Positions 1 through 7,826 of a stretch of 11,382 bases of DNA are shown here, in pieces. A program made the position numbers and the translations under genes. Under the pieces are notes generated by a model. That model was not told where the DNA came from and searched no databases. It saw only the letters and a program-made list of their open reading frames with translations. Numbering within the stretch: position 1 is the first letter of the stretch; the number at the start of each line of letters is the position of its first letter. The DNA lies in NCBI GenBank assembly GCA_011052255.1, contig DRJJ01000265.1, positions 1 to 11,382 on the forward strand. The letters are read 5' to 3'. Source of the DNA: Gammaproteobacteria bacterium (GTDB taxonomy: Bacteria; Pseudomonadota; Gammaproteobacteria; DRJJ01).

Positions 1-443
1 GCATTGATCAGTCGAATGATCGGTGCGTCATCCTCATTTTCCAGCAGGTCTTCCGGTTCGGCCAGTGCCATTGCGACATGGTTGAGATCCATGTCGTCAC
101 CCATGTTTTCCATGATCTGCGTGGATTGTGAGGAGGCCGATTCGTACTGCTCAAGCAGTATTTCCTCGAAGCGGGTTTCATTCACTTCTTCCATTTTGAC
201 CTTGCAGCCGATGAAACGCCGAACTTCTGCCAGTATTTCTATACCGACGCCGGGCTTGTGTATCACATGGATCTGGTTATCGCTGTCCTGGCTTATCAGG
301 ACGCCATGACGACGGGCAAATCCATAGGGTAATTTATGTGCACCAGGGGCGATAAAATCTTCATCGAGAAAATCAGGATCAGCTTCGAAGTCCGGTGCAA
401 GTTCGGGTAGCAGAGTGTCTATATCGGTATCGATGTCACTCAT
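1..443 (-). CDS. gspE: Type II secretion ATPase GspE, N-terminal part (cut by window edge)
   Basis: This is the cytoplasmic hexameric ATPase that powers pseudopilus assembly in type II secretion; it docks on GspL at the inner membrane. Only the first 147 residues are in the window. They begin with a very acidic stretch (12 Asp/Glu and no basic residue in the first 30). The family's N-terminal domain follows (LPYGFARRHGVLI at about 38-50), and then the linker that ends DDAPIIRLINA, a signature just before the catalytic part of GspE. The Walker A, Asp box, Walker B and tetracysteine zinc motifs lie beyond position 1. The ATG is 5 nt after the gspD TAA stop, so the two are surely co-transcribed; a GAG about 8 nt upstream is a modest ribosome site. 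Identity is firm from the N-terminal domain and the context. Whether gspF follows cannot be seen. Confidence 0.92.
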   Translation of the reverse strand, partial: MSDIDTDIDTLLPELAPDFEADPDFLDEDFIAPGAHKLPYGFARRHGVLISQDSDNQIHVIHKPGVGIEILAEVRRFIGCKVKMEEVNETRFEEILLEQYESASSQSTQIMENMGDDMDLNHVAMALAEPEDLLENEDDAPIIRLIN

Positions 444-448
444 TGTGT

Positions 449-2467
449 TTACTCGTCTGGCTGTGCGGCAGGTAAGTTTTTCACAGGCTGGTTGTCAGAT
501 GCAAAGGGGTTTGGAATCTCAGGGAAGTGTTTGGGTAATATTGGCATTTCATTCGCAGACAAAAAGCGCATGCCCTTGTTACGTATTTCCTGCTGGCGCG
601 CGCGCATGTAGTTGTACTTACCGGTGGTTACCATGGTTTCGGTGGCTGCATCGCGCACAATAACCGGATGGATAAACACCATCAGGTTGGTTTTGGTTTT
701 TGTAGTCTTGTTATACCGAAACAGTTTGCCCAGTAGCGGGATATCACCCAGCCCGGGTACTTTTTGTACGCTTTCCTGCACGTCATCCTTGATCAGCCCA
801 CCGAGTACGATGACCTGCCCGTCCTCAACGATAACCGTGGTTTTTATGCTGCGCTTGTTGGTAATGATGTCGGATGCGCCAGTCAGAGCGCTGGGCGCGA
901 TGCTGGAAATTTCCTGCTCGATATTCAGTTGTACCGCATTGCCTTCGTTAATCTGCGGCGTTACACGCAGGGTCAGGCCAACATCTTCACGCTGGATGGT
1001 CTGGAATGGGTTGGCCGCACCGGCGGCAGCACCGGTATTGGCAAAAGAACCGGTTACAAACGGGACATTCTGTCCGACGATAATCTCGGCCTCTTCGTTG
1101 TCCAGTGTCATCAGGGAAGGCGTTGACAGGATATTGGAGCTGCTGTCGGAGGCCAGTGCAGTCAGGATAGCGGCAAAGTTAACACTCGAGCTGTCGAATT
1201 TACCAAAACCCAGTGTTGCACCATTGAGAAAACCTGGGTTTGTTTTGCCACTGATAGCGTTAGCGATACTGTCGATACCGGGTGTGCCAAACTTGACGAT
1301 GCCAACCGGACCATTACCGCCTGGCCTGCCATCGACGATCCATTGCACGCCCAGCTCTTTGAATTTATCCAGTGAGATCTCGACAATAATGGCCTCGATC
1401 AATACTTGTGCCCGGCGTATATCGAGCTGGGCGATGACGGCTTTCAGTGAACGATATATGGCAGTGGGTGCGGTAATGATCAGGGTATTGGAGGACTCAT
1501 CTGCCTGTATGCCGACCTTATTCCCGAGTGCGCTGCTGGTCGTACTGGTGGTCTTGGTTTTTTTTCCGATCGAGCTGCTGACGCCAGTCAGGACAGTGAC
1601 CAGATCCTTGGCTTTGGCATAACGCAGGTAAATGACATGGGTATTGCCTGTGTCAGCCAGTGTGACATCAAGGTGGCTGATGATGGACTTCAGGCGCAGG
1701 CGTTCGTTCTGGTCACCGCTCATCAGGATGCTGTTGGTGCGATCGTCTGCGGCCAGTGTTACCTTTGCGCCTCCCGCCGCCCCTTTGCCGGTTTTTTTTA
1801 ATAAACTGTTTAGCACCCGCACAATATCGCTGGCAGCAGCATTGTGCAGTGGAATGATTTCAATACTGTTGTCACTGGCCTGATCAATGCGATTGATTAT
1901 TTTCACCAGACGTCTGACATTGCCTGCCCGATCAGACAGGATAAGTACATTAGTTGACGGGTAGGCAGCAAGATGTCCCTGCTGTGGCACCAGCGGACGC
2001 AGGATCGGTACCAGTTGTGCTGCCGAGATATTTTTTACCTGAACGATGCGGGTAATCATCTGATCGTCCGGTTGTGCGCCCTCTGGTGGCGACACCGGAA
2101 TACTGAGTTGTTTGGCCTTGACCTCCGGAATAATTTTGATCAGATTTCCGGTTGGTACAGCAGAGAAGCCGTGGACTTCCAGTATCGACAGGAACACCTG
2201 GTAGATTTCATTCTGCTCCATAGGGTGTGAAGAGATGACGGTCACCTTACCTTTCACACGTGGGTCGACGACGAAATTTTTACCGGTGATGTCAGCAACG
2301 GTTTTGATCAGCGCACTGATATCGGCATTTTTGAGGTTCAGAGTGATACTTTTGGCGTGGACGCTGGTAGCTATAAACAGCAGGCACACGGCCAGAATAA
2401 CCAGAACCTGTGTTTTCAGATGGCCCAGATCAGATAGCAGATCAGATGTTCGTTGTTTAGTAGCCAT
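449..2467 (-). CDS. gspD: Type II secretion outer-membrane secretin GspD
   Basis: GspD forms the large outer-membrane channel through which folded exoproteins leave the periplasm. The 672-residue protein has a Sec signal peptide (hydrophobic core about 21-33, likely cleavage after SVHA at 38). An N0 domain follows (about 40-115, with ITLNLKNADISALIKTVADI), then three N1-N3 ring-building repeats (about 138-200, 201-270 and 277-352). The N3 domain holds a Lys/Ser/Thr-rich loop at about 297-313. The secretin core spans about 355-605, with the gate segment GQNVPF at 465-470 and the hallmark VPGLGDIPLLGKLF at 570-583. A C-terminal tail of about 67 residues could be a pilotin-binding S-domain. Length is normal for the family. 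An in-frame TGA lies 18 nt upstream of the ATG, so the start is fixed. The Shine-Dalgarno is weak. It sits 206 bp after gspN and 5 nt before gspE, so D-E may form its own transcription unit. Confidence 0.97.
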   Translation of the reverse strand: MATKQRTSDLLSDLGHLKTQVLVILAVCLLFIATSVHAKSITLNLKNADISALIKTVADITGKNFVVDPRVKGKVTVISSHPMEQNEIYQVFLSILEVHGFSAVPTGNLIKIIPEVKAKQLSIPVSPPEGAQPDDQMITRIVQVKNISAAQLVPILRPLVPQQGHLAAYPSTNVLILSDRAGNVRRLVKIINRIDQASDNSIEIIPLHNAAASDIVRVLNSLLKKTGKGAAGGAKVTLAADDRTNSILMSGDQNERLRLKSIISHLDVTLADTGNTHVIYLRYAKAKDLVTVLTGVSSSIGKKTKTTSTTSSALGNKVGIQADESSNTLIITAPTAIYRSLKAVIAQLDIRRAQVLIEAIIVEISLDKFKELGVQWIVDGRPGGNGPVGIVKFGTPGIDSIANAISGKTNPGFLNGATLGFGKFDSSSVNFAAILTALASDSSSNILSTPSLMTLDNEEAEIIVGQNVPFVTGSFANTGAAAGAANPFQTIQREDVGLTLRVTPQINEGNAVQLNIEQEISSIAPSALTGASDIITNKRSIKTTVIVEDGQVIVLGGLIKDDVQESVQKVPGLGDIPLLGKLFRYNKTTKTKTNLMVFIHPVIVRDAATETMVTTGKYNYMRARQQEIRNKGMRFLSANEMPILPKHFPEIPNPFASDNQPVKNLPAAQPDE

Positions 2468-2567
2468 ATACTGCTGTATTTTTCATCGTTAATTTAATAC
2501 TCGGTCTTTATTAGATCACTAGACTGCGCACAAGTCAGCGCCAGCTGAGTTAGCCTGATCATTTATC

Positions 2568-2573
2568 ATTATA
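2568..2573 (-). promoter_or_regulatory. Possible -10 element for gspD-gspE
   Basis: A perfect TATAAT hexamer reads on the minus strand within the gspN-gspD gap, about 100 nt before the gspD ATG. No good -35 is seen 16-18 nt upstream (the best is ATCTTT-like), and there is no extended TGn. The long spacer between genes that are otherwise tightly packed is what makes a promoter here plausible. Treat as a candidate only. Confidence 0.3.
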
Positions 2574-2673
2574 GTTCAGAAGGTTAGCAGAAAGATATAA
2601 GATAGTACATAAAATATATTCAGTGCCCGGAAAATGTGAATTGTGTCTTTTTTCCTGCCCGGCATATGACCGC

Positions 2674-3423
2674 TTATATATACCCATTAAATTTAATGGT
2701 AATATGGCCACTACGGTCAGATTTTCCGAAACTGCGCAGTACGTTGATCAGGCCAGGGTTGGCATTTTTACGGGGTGTGATACGCAAATCGGTTTGTATC
2801 CGCTTGTCAGCCTGTATAATAATCGAGCCTTCTAAGCCCAGTTGACCACCCTTGTTACTAATCTGGATCAGGATATTGCCCTGCTCACTGGACAACTGCA
2901 GTTCAAGCGTGCCCAGCCTGGCCTGGAAGGGGGCCTGAATGGCTGCATTTCGCCATGTCATGGAGCCTTGAATGAGCCCAATCTGATTGTTATTCAGTCG
3001 TAGCTGATTCAGGGTGTATTGCATTTTACCACTCAGGGATAATGGGTAGCTGCCAAGCATTTTATACAGGTTGCTGGCAGGCGCGTAACCGTCTACGTTT
3101 TCGAGATAGGGCTGGCCCAGCAGGCTGATGCCGGCAGTCCCGGATGTCCGGGTCAGGTGATCCTGGTTGATAAAATCGAATCCAATGTGCCCGCTCAGTA
3201 AATCAGTGGGCCTGTAGGTCCAGCTGATGCTGCCAATACTGAGTTTGTTGTAATACACCCTGGTTGCTCGCCCGTTCCACAATTTACCCTGTACACCCTG
3301 CAGATTAAGCGGAGCCAGGCTTGCAGCGAAAAGACTGTAAACAGGGCGTATGGGTAATGTGGCAATCAGAATGACCAGGTAGCTGGCCAGACCCAGTAAA
3401 AGCCATTTCAGCCCACGTTTCAT
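2674..3423 (-). CDS. gspN: Type II secretion accessory protein GspN
   Basis: GspN is an inner-membrane T2SS protein of unclear role that is present in only some systems. The 249-residue product has a single N-terminal membrane helix (about 6-23, in MKRGLKWLLLGLASYLVIL) followed by a periplasmic domain. The family-like motif VQGKLWNGRA lies at about 44-53, and the rest is rich in beta-strand-forming sequence with repeated LxL patterns. The open frame extends upstream to 3537, but the ATG at 3423 overlaps the gspM TGA by one base and starts directly at the membrane anchor, so it is the real start. A purine-rich GGCAGG lies a few bases upstream. It is the last gene of the tight G-to-N run. The assignment rests on the WNG-type motif, size, topology and position. 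Confidence 0.88.
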   Translation of the reverse strand: MKRGLKWLLLGLASYLVILIATLPIRPVYSLFAASLAPLNLQGVQGKLWNGRATRVYYNKLSIGSISWTYRPTDLLSGHIGFDFINQDHLTRTSGTAGISLLGQPYLENVDGYAPASNLYKMLGSYPLSLSGKMQYTLNQLRLNNNQIGLIQGSMTWRNAAIQAPFQARLGTLELQLSSEQGNILIQISNKGGQLGLEGSIIIQADKRIQTDLRITPRKNANPGLINVLRSFGKSDRSGHITIKFNGYI

Positions 3424-3917
3424 CAGCCAGCCCTGCCCAGGGTGATGCGTGCCTGTACGTAGCCCGATGCATCTCGCTTGTGTACGGTGATTGATTCTAC
3501 CTGCACACCCGCTGTGATTTGCAGCTGCCCCAGCCACTGCGTGAGCTTGTCAAAGGGTACATCATCGAACCATACCTGTACTGCATTCTGCCCCTTGGGT
3601 TTGATAGTGCGTATCATCTGGCGCAGTTTCATGGTTTGTGCGGTTGCATCGATGGTTGACAGTAGCGGACGTTTATTACGTGCCTGACTGCTACCGGACA
3701 GGGCGCGCAGCCGGCTTATTTCTGTGGCGCTTTCATGCATGTTTGCGAGTGTTTCTTCAGCGCGTATTACGCTGCTTTGTTTTTTTACGATAGCCGTGGC
3801 CAGTGGATCCCATATACTGAAATATAATATCCCGATCAGGGCAACGATAGCGCCCAGTATCAGTAGCAACCGTTCACGCGGCTCACGCGTGTCCAGCCAT
3901 TGTTGAAGCTGTTTCAT
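3423..3917 (-). CDS. gspM: Type II secretion platform protein GspM
   Basis: GspM is a bitopic inner-membrane protein that pairs with GspL and links the pseudopilus platform to the rest of the machine. The 164-residue protein has a short cytoplasmic N-terminus with the family pattern (LDTREPRERLLLILGAIVAL), one membrane helix at about 17-35, a coiled-coil-prone stretch at about 45-72 and a periplasmic ferredoxin-like domain. The conserved VWFDDVPFDKLTQWLGQL lies at about 115-132. Its ATG overlaps the gspL TGA by 4 nt (ATGA), and its stop overlaps the gspN start by one base, which indicates translational coupling. The length is usual for GspM. Confidence 0.94.
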   Translation of the reverse strand: MKQLQQWLDTREPRERLLLILGAIVALIGILYFSIWDPLATAIVKKQSSVIRAEETLANMHESATEISRLRALSGSSQARNKRPLLSTIDATAQTMKLRQMIRTIKPKGQNAVQVWFDDVPFDKLTQWLGQLQITAGVQVESITVHKRDASGYVQARITLGRAG

Positions 3918-5143
3918 GACGCATTACCCCGTATACGCAAGCGGGCACTGACGCGCTCACCGCTGGCATTGGCGGACAATACATCCACGTTCAGGTTTTG
4001 CTTGCTTAGCTGTTCTTTTACCGGGTCAAGGTGTGAAAGCGACTTGAGGGTCAGTTCCAGCTCCAGCGTGCCTTTCTGGAACTTGATGCCGGTAACCTGG
4101 GTGCCCTTGCTTGAGGCCAGAGCCTTGACTGAGCTTGCCAGCAGATCAGCGAAAGTGTGACCACGACTGCCCAGGGTGCGGCGTATTTGTGATAGTTTCT
4201 GTTGCATTTGCAGCACAGGATCCTGAACACGTTTTATTTCAGGAAAGGTAGCTCTGAATAATGCGGTTTGCTGTACCTGGAGTGCTGATAGCTGGGTGTT
4301 CAGGCTGTTGTTTTGTACGGACATGAGCAGTACTTCGACCAGAATGGCAATCGCAACCAGAATGAGTGGGGTGCGCCAGGGTTTTAACAGGCTGAGATAG
4401 CGACTTTGGGGTCGGTAGTCTCCCTGGAGCAGATTGATACTCTGGTTTGAACGGTAACTCTGTTGTAGCAGCTTGATCGGGTTCTCATTAATATGTATTT
4501 GTTTGCACTCAATCTCTTTTTCACTGAAAAGTTCAAGCAGGCCAATCGGGATGAGGTTATCTGCAAGATAAAGGTATATAAGTTCAGGTTTGGGGCCGCT
4601 GGTTTCGACCAGTACAAGATTCAGCATTTGTGTCAGATTTTCACAATCAAAGCTGAATCCGGATTGTGGACCGGTACGTACCAGTGCAATATCTCCCTGT
4701 ATCAGAATGCTCCAGCCCTGTTCATGTAATGGCAATGACAGTACGTCCGGGATAATGGCATCCAGTTTAATGTCCAGTTTGTCGCTTGCCCTGAGCCAGT
4801 CTTGCATACGTTGCTGATCGATGATCGCAACGGGTATCGCATCGTCCTGGCTTTTGTCACCATGGGCAAAGTGTAGCGTTTCCACATCACTGGCCAGCTG
4901 ATCTTCAAGTGCATAGGGTATGGCCTTGAGTGCGCGCTGGTGGCTACGGGTCGGGATCGCAATACTGGTCAGGGTGACCATATTGCCAGGTACCAGCAAG
5001 ATAACATTGTGTCCCTTTGCCACTACGCAATCATCAAGCTGATTCACCCGGCTAACCTGGGTGCCGTGTTCGTCCGTATTGACCAGACAACTGACTGACT
5101 GGTCTGTTTCGGATGGTATGCGTATGAAGACCGGGTTGCTCAC
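3914..5143 (-). CDS. gspL: Type II secretion platform protein GspL
   Basis: GspL recruits the GspE ATPase to the inner membrane and contacts GspM. The 409-residue protein has an actin-like cytoplasmic domain (about 1-250), with RALKAIPYALEDQLASDVE at 70-88 and the conserved NLLQGDYRP at 237-245. A single membrane helix at about 257-276 follows, then a linker with the family-typical FPEIKRVQDPVLQM (300-313), and a periplasmic ferredoxin-like domain (about 328-409). The start is a GTG immediately after the gspK TAA with no spacer. An AGGGA 9 nt upstream, inside the gspK end, supports this start. The gene ends in an ATGA overlap with gspM. Confidence 0.95.
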   Translation of the reverse strand: MSNPVFIRIPSETDQSVSCLVNTDEHGTQVSRVNQLDDCVVAKGHNVILLVPGNMVTLTSIAIPTRSHQRALKAIPYALEDQLASDVETLHFAHGDKSQDDAIPVAIIDQQRMQDWLRASDKLDIKLDAIIPDVLSLPLHEQGWSILIQGDIALVRTGPQSGFSFDCENLTQMLNLVLVETSGPKPELIYLYLADNLIPIGLLELFSEKEIECKQIHINENPIKLLQQSYRSNQSINLLQGDYRPQSRYLSLLKPWRTPLILVAIAILVEVLLMSVQNNSLNTQLSALQVQQTALFRATFPEIKRVQDPVLQMQQKLSQIRRTLGSRGHTFADLLASSVKALASSKGTQVTGIKFQKGTLELELTLKSLSHLDPVKEQLSKQNLNVDVLSANASGERVSARLRIRGNAS

Positions 5144-6187
5144 TTATTCGAATCCCTGGGTGCGGTACAATATACCTATTTTTTTATTACTGCCGCGGAA
5201 CATGACGCTGTGCATGACCAGCTGCAGTTTACCCAGTTGTACCTGGGCATCAACACGAAAATAATTACTTTTTACATCAGCCATATCTTTAAGCTGAGTA
5301 CCTGGTTGTTTATTACCTGGTAACAGCTTTTTCAGCTGTTTTTTGAAATCCTTGTATGAATTGTAGGGTGTTTGTTCGCGAATCGCCACGATTTCCTTGG
5401 CAGTTTCGGAATCTATTTCTTTTGCCAGTGATTCAATCACGATGGCACTGGCTGTATTGACGTTGACGGTGGTAAATGTCGGCAGGGCGGTAACATAGGG
5501 TAGCAACTTGTTATAGACTTTCTGATTGACTCCCTTGATCAGGCGTAGTTCACTGATGTGCGCCATGCGTCGGTTTGCTGTGCGGTACGGATTTTTACCT
5601 CCCTGGTAGGCCAGGTCTTCGGCACCGTCAGGAAAGCGGGTGTCTATATCAGGGTCTAACCAGTCGACGACGGCATCGGCAATGTTTCCTTCTATTTCAA
5701 GTTTACTGAGCAGCCTCTTGAATACGTTTAATGCCTCATTGGCATTTTTTTGTGGAGCTGCATTATTGTTCGCATCCGGTGTATTGTCCTGGTACAGGTT
5801 GTTTACATTGAAGCGTGCCTGCAGATCGATAATCACGCCACCGATGGAGCCGCCATCTATTGGTGTCATGGGTAATTTACTGGCCCAGTCTTCATTAAGA
5901 TGATCGGCAAAATCGGTTTTCCTGTCGCTGTCCAGGTCACGTTTGAGTATCCCTCGGGCCCATATCTCACCGCCTTGCGCATATTGCAGGGCCTGATCCC
6001 ATAATAACTGGTTACCCGTACGACGGATGCTGAGTTGCTGGTCGCTGACCATCTCGGCAGAGATAATAGTGACCAGACTGATTATCAGCAAGGCAGTGAT
6101 CAATGCGACGCCAGTTTGTCGAGCCGGGGCCCGCGCACGACAATCGTGCATCGCCGGTTGCCTGTATTGTTTGCCGGAATGATCCAT
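5144..6187 (-). CDS. gspK: Type II secretion minor pseudopilin GspK
   Basis: GspK caps the tip of the pseudopilus together with GspI and GspJ. The 347-residue protein is the long minor pseudopilin with a large globular insertion. It has a 26-residue leader ending QTG, then VALITALLIISLVTIIS as the hydrophobic helix. As is usual for GspK, the Glu at mature position 5 found in other pseudopilins is absent. Further family marks are RFNVNNLY (125-132), DWLDPD (175-180, in the region that binds calcium in known structures), ELRLIKGV (213-220) and VNVNTA (241-246), followed by a helix-hairpin-like region. The ATG shares one base with the gspJ TAA. A second in-frame ATG at codon 13 would give a shorter leader, so the exact start is open. 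Confidence 0.95.
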   Translation of the reverse strand: MDHSGKQYRQPAMHDCRARAPARQTGVALITALLIISLVTIISAEMVSDQQLSIRRTGNQLLWDQALQYAQGGEIWARGILKRDLDSDRKTDFADHLNEDWASKLPMTPIDGGSIGGVIIDLQARFNVNNLYQDNTPDANNNAAPQKNANEALNVFKRLLSKLEIEGNIADAVVDWLDPDIDTRFPDGAEDLAYQGGKNPYRTANRRMAHISELRLIKGVNQKVYNKLLPYVTALPTFTTVNVNTASAIVIESLAKEIDSETAKEIVAIREQTPYNSYKDFKKQLKKLLPGNKQPGTQLKDMADVKSNYFRVDAQVQLGKLQLVMHSVMFRGSNKKIGILYRTQGFE

Positions 6188-6855
6188 TAGCCTGGCGGCG
6201 TTCCTGGTTGTGATCCGGGTAGTATGCCGGGCAAGCGGTACAGGCGAATGACCGGGCCCCAGTCTTTCAGCTCCAGAGTAATTTCCAGGCCAAGTGGTAA
6301 AGCGGCCGGTTTACCACTCTGGTTTTGTCGCGGAGGCCACTGTGTTACATACAGGTGATTCATTGTCATAAAGCGTAGTTTGACTGATTCCAGATTCTTT
6401 ATCAGATCGACACGTTCAAGCTTAACCTCACCGGAACGATCCAGTCGAGGCCAGCTTGCTCTTTGCAGATTGCCGTCTTCCAGGAAATAGGCTACCCGAC
6501 GTAAGTGACTTCGAGTCAGGTTAAGCGGATTGCCGACCCCGCCGCGAGTAAACTGCAGCAGCACTGGACTGCTGTCATTACCGATAAAGGCGTTTTGTGT
6601 ATCACCAAACTCATCCCTGACAGGGCGATTTGTAGCTTGCGACAGATCACGTGACAATATCATGATGGCACTTTCCAGCTCAGCCAGGCGTGTGGCGACA
6701 ATTTTGGTGACTTCCCTGGTTCGGAGCACTCCACTCAGGCCACTATAGGCCATGATGGCAATCAGGCCGAAAATAGATACTGCCACCAGTACTTCCAGCA
6801 AAGTGAAACCCGCTGATGATGCAGGCACTAACCGTTGGTGAGGTTTCAAGACCAT
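6187..6855 (-). CDS. gspJ: Type II secretion minor pseudopilin GspJ
   Basis: GspJ is a minor pseudopilin of the pseudopilus tip complex (GspI-J-K). The 222-residue protein has a 16-residue basic leader ending SSAG. The prepilin peptidase motif FTLLEVLVAVSIFGLIAIMA follows, with Glu at mature position 5. The globular domain shows family patterns such as the SRDLSQATNRPVRD region at about 68-81 and RVAYFLEDGNLQR near 122-134. The C-terminus is Pro/Gly-rich. I chose the ATG at 6855. The GTG one codon upstream (6858), which overlaps the gspI TAG by one base, is equally possible and adds one residue. A GGTGA lies 9 nt upstream. The 3' end shares a base with the gspK ATG. Confidence 0.94.
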   Translation of the reverse strand: MVLKPHQRLVPASSAGFTLLEVLVAVSIFGLIAIMAYSGLSGVLRTREVTKIVATRLAELESAIMILSRDLSQATNRPVRDEFGDTQNAFIGNDSSPVLLQFTRGGVGNPLNLTRSHLRRVAYFLEDGNLQRASWPRLDRSGEVKLERVDLIKNLESVKLRFMTMNHLYVTQWPPRQNQSGKPAALPLGLEITLELKDWGPVIRLYRLPGILPGSQPGTPPG

Positions 6856-6857
6856 CA

Positions 6858-7238
6858 CTACGGTTCACCCACAAAGCCGATTAGTGTCGACAGGGCATCT
6901 TCATCATCGACATTGTGCCGAACTTCAATTTCCAGTCGGCGTACTGACTGGTCAGGCGTATTCTGTACATCGATACGCCACTCCCAGTCTCTGTTTGCCA
7001 TGGATAAGCTACCTTTGATAATTCCCGGTTTGGGCCAGGTTTCAGTAAGGGTGATTTCATTCATTTTATTCACAGCCACCCAGTGTGCCAGCGTCATATC
7101 GCGTAAATGCCCCAGGTTAGTGGTGTAGCTGGTGCTGGCTGTGACGACTGCTCCCAACGCAATAGCCAGCACCAAGATTGAGACCATGACCTCCAGCAAG
7201 GTGAAGCCTGATGATGTGTGTTTAGGTCGACTGCTCAT
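6858..7238 (-). CDS. gspI: Type II secretion minor pseudopilin GspI
   Basis: GspI is the minor pseudopilin thought to nucleate the tip complex with GspJ and GspK. The 126-residue protein has an 11-residue leader (MSSRPKHTSSG) and the class III signal FTLLEVMVSILVLAIALGAV with Glu at position 5. The conserved LAHWVAVNKMNEI (about 50-62) matches the GspI pattern of 'A..vA.Nkl.E'. It ends in a T2SSI-type beta domain (WEWRIDVQN, RLEIEV). It begins 18 nt after gspH and touches gspJ at its stop. The ribosome site is weak. Confidence 0.94.
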   Translation of the reverse strand: MSSRPKHTSSGFTLLEVMVSILVLAIALGAVVTASTSYTTNLGHLRDMTLAHWVAVNKMNEITLTETWPKPGIIKGSLSMANRDWEWRIDVQNTPDQSVRRLEIEVRHNVDDEDALSTLIGFVGEP

Positions 7239-7256
7239 TTATATAAATTTCTGGTA

Positions 7257-7826
7257 TTAATAATTCAGGTTATCATCTTGCTGTTCGATAGTGAGTGTTC
7301 CGCTGGTGCGTGCTTCTATTGATACCGCAGCAGAACTGCCAACGGTTTCGAGGGTAAGACGAAAAGGAGTCAGCTCACCAGTTGGATAGATGGCTACTTG
7401 CGGTAATTCTTCGCCAGGGTCTTTCTTGGGCAGGTCTATTTGTTCCGGGTCAGTGTCTTCGATTTGTTCAAATTCCAGATTCAGGGTTTCATCCAGTTCG
7501 CGTTTGCGCAGGATGCGGTCTTCCATCGGTGTCCATTTCTTATTCACCAGCACCAGAAACTGGTAGCCGGTGTTTTCGAAACGTATGCCTAACATGGCGG
7601 TATTGAGTATGGCCTCTTCCCGGGCCAGTTCGACCAGGGCTATGATGCGCTGTGCCTCACGTTTAGCCAGTTCGCCCTCTGGGCGATTCTCGATACTGAG
7701 CATTAATGCGCCAAGCATGATGCCAATAATAAAAATGACAACCAGTACTTCCAGCAGTGTAAAACCGCTGCAAGTATTTTTGTTACAGATTCCAGTTTCC
7801 GATGTCGTCATCTTGATTCTGGGCAT
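7257..7826 (-). CDS. gspH: Type II secretion minor pseudopilin GspH
   Basis: GspH is a minor pseudopilin found near the top of the pseudopilus. The frame codes for 189 residues from the chosen ATG: a leader of 21 residues ending TCSG, then FTLLEVLVVIFIIGIMLGAL with Glu at position 5. A helix (EAQRIIALVELAREEAILN) follows, and then a beta domain with the GYQFLVLVNKKW strand pattern typical of the GspH/FimT fold. An unusually acidic loop lies in the second half (LDETLNLEFEQIEDTDPEQ). The start is uncertain: ATGs lie at 7865, 7826 (AGG 5 nt upstream, chosen) and 7811. No ATG, GTG or TTG lies between 7811 and the cleavage motif, so the gene must overlap the end of gspG by at least 29 nt. Confidence 0.9.
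   Translation of the reverse strand: MPRIKMTTSETGICNKNTCSGFTLLEVLVVIFIIGIMLGALMLSIENRPEGELAKREAQRIIALVELAREEAILNTAMLGIRFENTGYQFLVLVNKKWTPMEDRILRKRELDETLNLEFEQIEDTDPEQIDLPKKDPGEELPQVAIYPTGELTPFRLTLETVGSSAAVSIEARTSGTLTIEQQDDNLNY

Noticed and set aside
4..309. Serine-rich plus-strand frame of 101 codons
   Set aside because: It is the complement of the GspE N-terminal coding sequence, and the composition is that expected of an antisense shadow.
612..1622. Long open frame of 336 codons on the plus strand
   Set aside because: It lies entirely antisense to gspD, whose domain match is unmistakable; the translation is low-complexity and like no family.
2620..2673. Possible terminator after gspN (repeated TGCCCGG and a T-run)
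   Set aside because: The TGCCCGG copies are direct repeats, not inverted, so no stem forms. The T-run is on the wrong strand for gspN.
3424..3537. Upstream extension of the gspN frame
   Set aside because: The added residues overlap gspM coding and precede a clear membrane anchor starting at the coupled ATG 3423.
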